Source: Pseudomonadota bacterium
Lineage (GTDB): Bacteria > Pseudomonadota > Gammaproteobacteria > Pseudomonadales > Azotimanducaceae
Direction of reading: 5' to 3'
DNA: 20,668 nt
NCBI GenBank assembly: GCA_027622495.1
Contig: JAQBYL010000016.1
Location: 1 to 20,668 of the forward strand
How positions within the stretch are numbered: the stretch's first letter is position 1; every line of letters begins with the position of its first letter. Below, piece by piece: positions 17,103 to 20,668 of this stretch. The notes beneath the pieces were generated by a model that worked only from the letters and a program-made list of their open reading frames with translations, did not search any database and had not been told where the DNA came from. The translations under genes were made by a program, and so were the position numbers.

Positions 17103-18281
17103 ATGCTGACCGCAGACCAGATCGCTACCTACACCGAACAGGGGTTCTTCGTTCTCAAAGGCGCCATTGATGAAGCGGACATCGCCCGCCTGGAACGCGG
17201 TGTCGACCGCAACCCGCCTTTGGATGGAACACTAGGTGAGCTCACCCGCTACCCGGCACCGGGCCGCTACACCCTTGCAACCCAGTGTCTGAAAGATCCT
17301 GACCTGGCCTTTCTGGCCGAACATCCCACAGTGGTCGATGGCGCTCGTGATCTGCTTGGCGACCAGCCGATTCTGACCGCCTACGTGATCTACGATCGAA
17401 CACCCGGCGGACCCGGCATACCCGCCCATCACGACTACAAGCGCTGGCGGCCGGTGGGCTCGTCAATGAACTGGTTGTTCACCATCGTGCCGTTCTGCGA
17501 CTTCAATGAAGAGACCGGTCAACTCTTTGTGGCGCCAGGCTCACACCAGGTGGACCGTGTCAGACACGGGCCCAGCTGTGCGCTGGAAGTGCAACCACCA
17601 ACGCGCCCGGCAGACGAAAGCTTTATCGACCCGTGCCTTGAGCGCGGTGATCTGTTGTTCATGAACATGCATCTGTGGCATCGCGCGGCACCCAATCGGT
17701 CGAAACAAAACCGGGTGGGGGCCTTTAACAAATATGCGGCTGCGTCAGCACCTCCTGCGACTGGTTATTTTCTGTATGACGACGACGTCTACAATGCGCT
17801 GTCTGATCGTGGCCGATCGGTAATCGGCGTGCACTCTGACAGGCAGATTCTCACAACCCGCAGCCTGTTGATGCGTGAAAACGCAGGAGGGAAGGAAGTG
17901 CTGCTGTGCGAAACCGACGGCCGCCTGTGTCTGCCCGGTGGACCCACCAGCACCGAACGGGCCATACCGGATTGGGATCTCGGGAACTTCATTGCTCCTC
18001 TGCAGACCCATCTGCGCAACCAGCTCGCCATCGAGTTGCCCTGGTTGAGCTACATCGGTGACTTCCCCGAAGCGGATCATCTGTGCCGCGTCTATGGTTA
18101 CACCCTGAACAGCAACGGCTTTCCGGTGCCATACAAGGGCCGCTGGGTTGACCCGCAGACCCTGAGCACCGAAGGTTTTGGTTACGAAGCGCAAGCGTTG
18201 AGCCGCTGGCTGGACCCGACCATCGTCCGTGGCAAGGGTCTCGCTCAGGCGCAATGCCGGATCGATCAGTTTGCCTACTGA
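17103..18281 (+). CDS. Phytanoyl-CoA dioxygenase (PhyH) family protein with a Nudix-like C-terminal extension
   Basis: 392 residues, about 100 longer than most family members. The N-terminal ~235 residues are a 2-oxoglutarate/Fe(II) oxygenase: the iron triad is H109-x-D111 (A-H-H-D-Y-K) plus H193 (L-W-H-R-A-A-P-N-R-S). R204 lies eleven residues later, the same spacing as the 2-oxoglutarate-binding Arg275 after His264 in human PHYH. N-E-E-T-G-Q-L (135-141) and P-G-S-H (145-148) are typical strands. From ~250 on, V-L-L-C-E-T-D-G-R-L-C-L-P-G-G (266-280) and a later L-R-N-Q-L-A-I-E-L (304-312) resemble a Nudix fold without its catalytic glutamates. The substrate is unknown. The stop abuts the convergent MATE gene with no spacer. 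Confidence 0.88.
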   Translation: MLTADQIATYTEQGFFVLKGAIDEADIARLERGVDRNPPLDGTLGELTRYPAPGRYTLATQCLKDPDLAFLAEHPTVVDGARDLLGDQPILTAYVIYDRTPGGPGIPAHHDYKRWRPVGSSMNWLFTIVPFCDFNEETGQLFVAPGSHQVDRVRHGPSCALEVQPPTRPADESFIDPCLERGDLLFMNMHLWHRAAPNRSKQNRVGAFNKYAAASAPPATGYFLYDDDVYNALSDRGRSVIGVHSDRQILTTRSLLMRENAGGKEVLLCETDGRLCLPGGPTSTERAIPDWDLGNFIAPLQTHLRNQLAIELPWLSYIGDFPEADHLCRVYGYTLNSNGFPVPYKGRWVDPQTLSTEGFGYEAQALSRWLDPTIVRGKGLAQAQCRIDQFAY

Positions 18282-19682
18282 TCAGCTGGCCGCTAACCCA
18301 CTGATCCGCTGCTCGTTCTGGCTGGTGCGCCACAGACGTATCATCATCGCGACCGCAACCACAAACAGACCAATGGTCATGCCGGTCCAATAACCATATA
18401 CCCCCATGGGTTCAAAACCGGCAAAGCCCAACGCCAGCATGCTCCCAAGCGGCAGCGCCAGCAGCCAGTAACCAATCAGACCGAACACCATGGGGACCCG
18501 GGTATCTTTGTACCCGCGCAACGCACCCACAGTGGTGGCCTGGGTATCGTCGACAATCTGGTAGATGGCAATAAACAGCATCAGGTTCGCAGCCATCTCG
18601 AGCACGTCGGGGTCGGTGGTGTACACACTGACCAGCAGCATCCGGAACACCACCAGCAGCAGACTCACCACCAATGCGTAGCCGAGCGAAAATCGAACCG
18701 CTACACCCGCCGCATGGCGCGCCGCGCCCAGATCATTGCTCCCGACAAAATAACCAACCCGAATACTCGCAGCCGCACCAAGACTCATGGGCAGAACATA
18801 GGTCAGCCAGTTCACATTACCGGCAATACTGTGGGCCGCGAGTTCAATCGTACCGATGCGCCCGACCAGCAGACCAATCACTGAATAGACCGCCATTTCA
18901 AGAAAACTCGAAAGACCAATGGGCAGGCCGATCCTGGTTAACCGCCCTATCTCGCGCCAGTCGGGCCAGGCAAACTTCTCCCAGACACCGGTGATTCGAA
19001 AAAACGGCTGCCGCACGACCACCAGCATCAAGGCAATCTCCACCCAGAAGACCACGGCGGTCGCCCAGCCACAGCCCACCCCACCGAGTTCAGGAGCGCC
19101 AAATTCTCCGTAGATAAACGCATAGTTAAGAAACGCGTTGAGCGGTAGCACCGCAGCCGCAATCAACATGGGTGCACGGGGTTTGCCAAGCCCCTCTGCG
19201 GTGTGACGCAGGGCCACATAGACCACCACCGCCGGGATTCCCCAGGCCAGACCGTCAAGATAACCCACCGCCACACGGATCACTTCCGGGTCAAGATCGA
19301 GCCACAGGTATAGGGTTTCTGCGTTCTTGACGGCCAACGTGATCAGGAGCGATGTCACCACCGTCATCCACAGGCCCTGACGAATGCGGGCACCTGCGTC
19401 GGCCACCCGGTTAGCACCACGTAATTGCGCCACAATCGGCGTCAGCGCCATGGTGATACCGGTAAACAACATGAACATCGGCCACAGCACGCTTCCACCA
19501 ATGGCCACTCCAGCCAGATCGGTTGCGCTGTAACGCCCGGCCATCACGGTATCCAGAAACCCGGTTGCCATAATGAAAAACTGGGTGGCCATCATTGGCC
19601 AACCCAGTCTGAAGAGTTCATTGAACTCCGGGCCCAAACCGCGCCTGATGGACGCGCGGTCGGTGGCTGCGTTTAACGCCAC
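18282..19682 (-). CDS. MATE family multidrug/cation efflux transporter (NorM-like)
   Basis: 466 residues, the normal MATE length, with two bundles of six helices. The family N-terminus appears as L-F-R-L-G-W-P-M-M-A-T-Q and G-F-L-D-T-V-M-A-G-R-Y-S (DTVMAGR is nearly diagnostic). A second-half counterpart is I-G-L-P-I-G-L-S-S-F-L-E-M-A-V-Y-S. MATE proteins expel cationic drugs or metabolites in exchange for Na+ or H+. No ATG lies near the expected start. I chose the GTG at 19682, which overlaps the SDR stop by ten bases; a TTG at 19700 is open too. The gene is translationally coupled to the SDR. Its stop is directly next to the stop of the convergent dioxygenase gene. Confidence 0.9.
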   Translation of the reverse strand: MALNAATDRASIRRGLGPEFNELFRLGWPMMATQFFIMATGFLDTVMAGRYSATDLAGVAIGGSVLWPMFMLFTGITMALTPIVAQLRGANRVADAGARIRQGLWMTVVTSLLITLAVKNAETLYLWLDLDPEVIRVAVGYLDGLAWGIPAVVVYVALRHTAEGLGKPRAPMLIAAAVLPLNAFLNYAFIYGEFGAPELGGVGCGWATAVVFWVEIALMLVVVRQPFFRITGVWEKFAWPDWREIGRLTRIGLPIGLSSFLEMAVYSVIGLLVGRIGTIELAAHSIAGNVNWLTYVLPMSLGAAASIRVGYFVGSNDLGAARHAAGVAVRFSLGYALVVSLLLVVFRMLLVSVYTTDPDVLEMAANLMLFIAIYQIVDDTQATTVGALRGYKDTRVPMVFGLIGYWLLALPLGSMLALGFAGFEPMGVYGYWTGMTIGLFVVAVAMMIRLWRTSQNEQRISGLAAS

Positions 19683-20455
19683 ATGTGTGTGCCACCGCAA
19701 ACAGTCATGGCCTGACCGGTGACATAGGCGCTTGCGGCTGACGCCAGAAACACGGCAATCCCTTTAAAGTCCTCAGGCTCACCCAATCGGCGCAGCGGCG
19801 TCTGTTCATTAACCCGTTTCACAGACTCTTCGTTGTCCCACAACGCTTTGGCAAAATCAGTGCGGATCAGACCCGGGCAGATGGCGTTGACACGCACCCC
19901 TTTGGGGCCCCATTCGAGCGCCAGATTACGCACCAGGGCGATGTCTGCCAGTTTGGAAATGTTGTAGGTGCCCAGCGTTTCGGAGGGGGAAAACGCGCCT
20001 GTGGAGGAAGTGATCATGATCGACCCGCGACCTTTGCTGATCATGTCGGGTGCCACCATCTGGCACAGCCAATGGTTAGAACGCACGTTGCTGCTCAGGA
20101 TTTTGTCGAACGCCCCATCGGGGATCTGCGACATGGGACCGTAAAACGGATTCACGCCTGCGTTGCCGATCAGTATGTCGATGGGGCCCAGTCGTTCATG
20201 GGTTTCATCGACCAGTGCCTGCAGCTGTTCTTTGTAGCCGATGTTGCAGGCGATGGCGATGGCCGATCCAGCCCCGCATTTTGCGTTTATTTCGGCCGCT
20301 GTCTCTTCGCATTGATCCAGCTTGCGCGAAGATATCACGACCTTGGCGCCATGCTCTGCCAGCCCTTCGGCCATGGATTTGCCCATGCCCTTGGATGAAC
20401 CTGTCAGCAACGCCACCTGACCGGTGAGGTCAAACAAATCACTCGAGACGGCCAT
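19673..20455 (-). CDS. Classical short-chain dehydrogenase/reductase (SDR)
   Basis: 260 residues with every classical SDR landmark: the cofactor motif T-G-S-S-K-G-M-G (18-25), N-A-G-V (98-101), N123, catalytic S151 in I-T-S-S-T, Y164-N-I-S-K168, and P-G-L-I-R-T-D (194-200). Arg44 after the second strand (S-S-R-K) favours NADP(H), though this is only a tendency. The protein should oxidise or reduce an alcohol/ketone in the cytoplasm; the substrate cannot be read. The text is close to the DHRS4-like and lipid-metabolism SDRs. The ATG at 20455 has AAAAAGG directly upstream. It precedes and overlaps the MATE gene, so the two may be one operon. Confidence 0.92.
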   Translation of the reverse strand: MAVSSDLFDLTGQVALLTGSSKGMGKSMAEGLAEHGAKVVISSRKLDQCEETAAEINAKCGAGSAIAIACNIGYKEQLQALVDETHERLGPIDILIGNAGVNPFYGPMSQIPDGAFDKILSSNVRSNHWLCQMVAPDMISKGRGSIMITSSTGAFSPSETLGTYNISKLADIALVRNLALEWGPKGVRVNAICPGLIRTDFAKALWDNEESVKRVNEQTPLRRLGEPEDFKGIAVFLASAASAYVTGQAMTVCGGTHMWR

Positions 20456-20488
20456 ACCTTTTTCCCCCGTGTACCCTTAATGTTGGGT

Positions 20489-20516
20489 TTGAATATTGAG
20501 CTACCCAAAATATACA
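20489..20516 (+). promoter_or_regulatory. Possible sigma70 promoter facing the right-edge gene
   Basis: TTGAAT (20489-20494) and TATACA (20511-20516) have a 16-base spacer, each with four of six matches, in the AT-rich 117-base divergent gap. Transcription would begin near 20523, about 50 bases before the ATG at 20573. Confidence 0.35.
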
Positions 20517-20572
20517 GACTTCATGGAGGGATGCGTAGGTGTCCAAACCGCTTCAGAAAGGGCGAATGAGCG

Positions 20573-20668
20573 ATGCGACCTGATCCGCGCCTGGGAGCAA
20601 CGGTTGCCTGCATGGCATTGCTTGTGTGCGCTGCCGTGGTTCACAGCGCACCTGCCGCAGACTGGCAG
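20573..20668 (+). CDS. Start of an exported protein, 3' part beyond the window
   Basis: The frame from the ATG at 20573 runs open for 32 codons to the window end. It reads as a signal peptide: Arg at 2 and 6, a hydrophobic core (TVACMALLVCAAVV, 10-23) and a small-residue cleavage region S-A-P-A-A (25-29). No function can be inferred from this fragment. The divergent arrangement with the SDR gene and the promoter-like pair upstream support it as a real gene. Confidence 0.6.
   Translation, partial: MRPDPRLGATVACMALLVCAAVVHSAPAADWQ

Noticed and set aside
18262..18305. TGATCAGCTGGC region at the convergent dioxygenase/MATE ends as a terminator
   Set aside because: Only a short TGATCA palindrome is visible, with no GC stem followed by a T-run on either strand.
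20531..20569. A 12-codon mini frame with GGAGGG directly before its ATG, upstream of the right-edge gene
   Set aside because: The purine run touches the ATG with no spacing, and the peptide has no repeated codon type or attenuator-like hairpin. I see no reason to call it a leader peptide.

Overview
This window reads as ordinary chromosome of a moderately GC-rich Gram-negative bacterium, most likely a free-living, probably marine-type gammaproteobacterium. The grounds are a YgiQ-type radical SAM protein, an ArfB ribosome-rescue factor, a TesB thioesterase, lipoprotein and Sec signals, and several families common in such genomes (phytanoyl-CoA-dioxygenase-like, HAE3/MMPL, SDR, MATE). The lineage is an inference from protein resemblance, not from a marker gene. 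I saw no rRNA, tRNA, CRISPR array, insertion sequence, integrase or phage gene.

Layout. (1) Positions 1-10408 are a single minus-strand block of nine genes with overlaps or short gaps, very likely one operon. In transcription order it holds an ethanolamine-permease-like APC transporter, then the complete six-gene set of a GlpSTPQUV-type glycerol ABC importer (two ATPases, two permeases, a small DUF2160-like membrane protein, and a large binding protein, here a lipoprotein), then an MMPL/RND exporter and a VOC (glyoxalase-fold) protein cut by the left edge. (2) Positions 10409-10583 are a divergent control region, followed on the plus strand by a small exported protein of unknown function and ygiQ. 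(3) tesB (minus) converges on ygiQ with overlapping ends and diverges from arfB (plus). (4) A minus-strand pair, nfeD then a slipin gene, forms the classic membrane protease/stomatin module. (5) A plus-strand phytanoyl-CoA-dioxygenase-family gene with a long C-terminal extension abuts a convergent minus-strand pair, an SDR then a MATE exporter, which overlap each other. (6) The right edge carries the first 32 codons of an exported protein.

How the genes may work together. The operon would import glycerol by a high-affinity ABC system and ethanolamine by a secondary carrier. Both are phospholipid headgroup components, so scavenging of lipid breakdown products is a reasonable but untested reading. 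The two ATPases are asymmetric: every unusual residue I can see falls in the same one of the two composite ATP sites. The other eye-catching item is the dioxygenase, whose last ~145 residues look like a degenerate Nudix-type fold.

Limits: the families were recognised by reading the translations from memory, with no database search. Promoters are pattern matches only.
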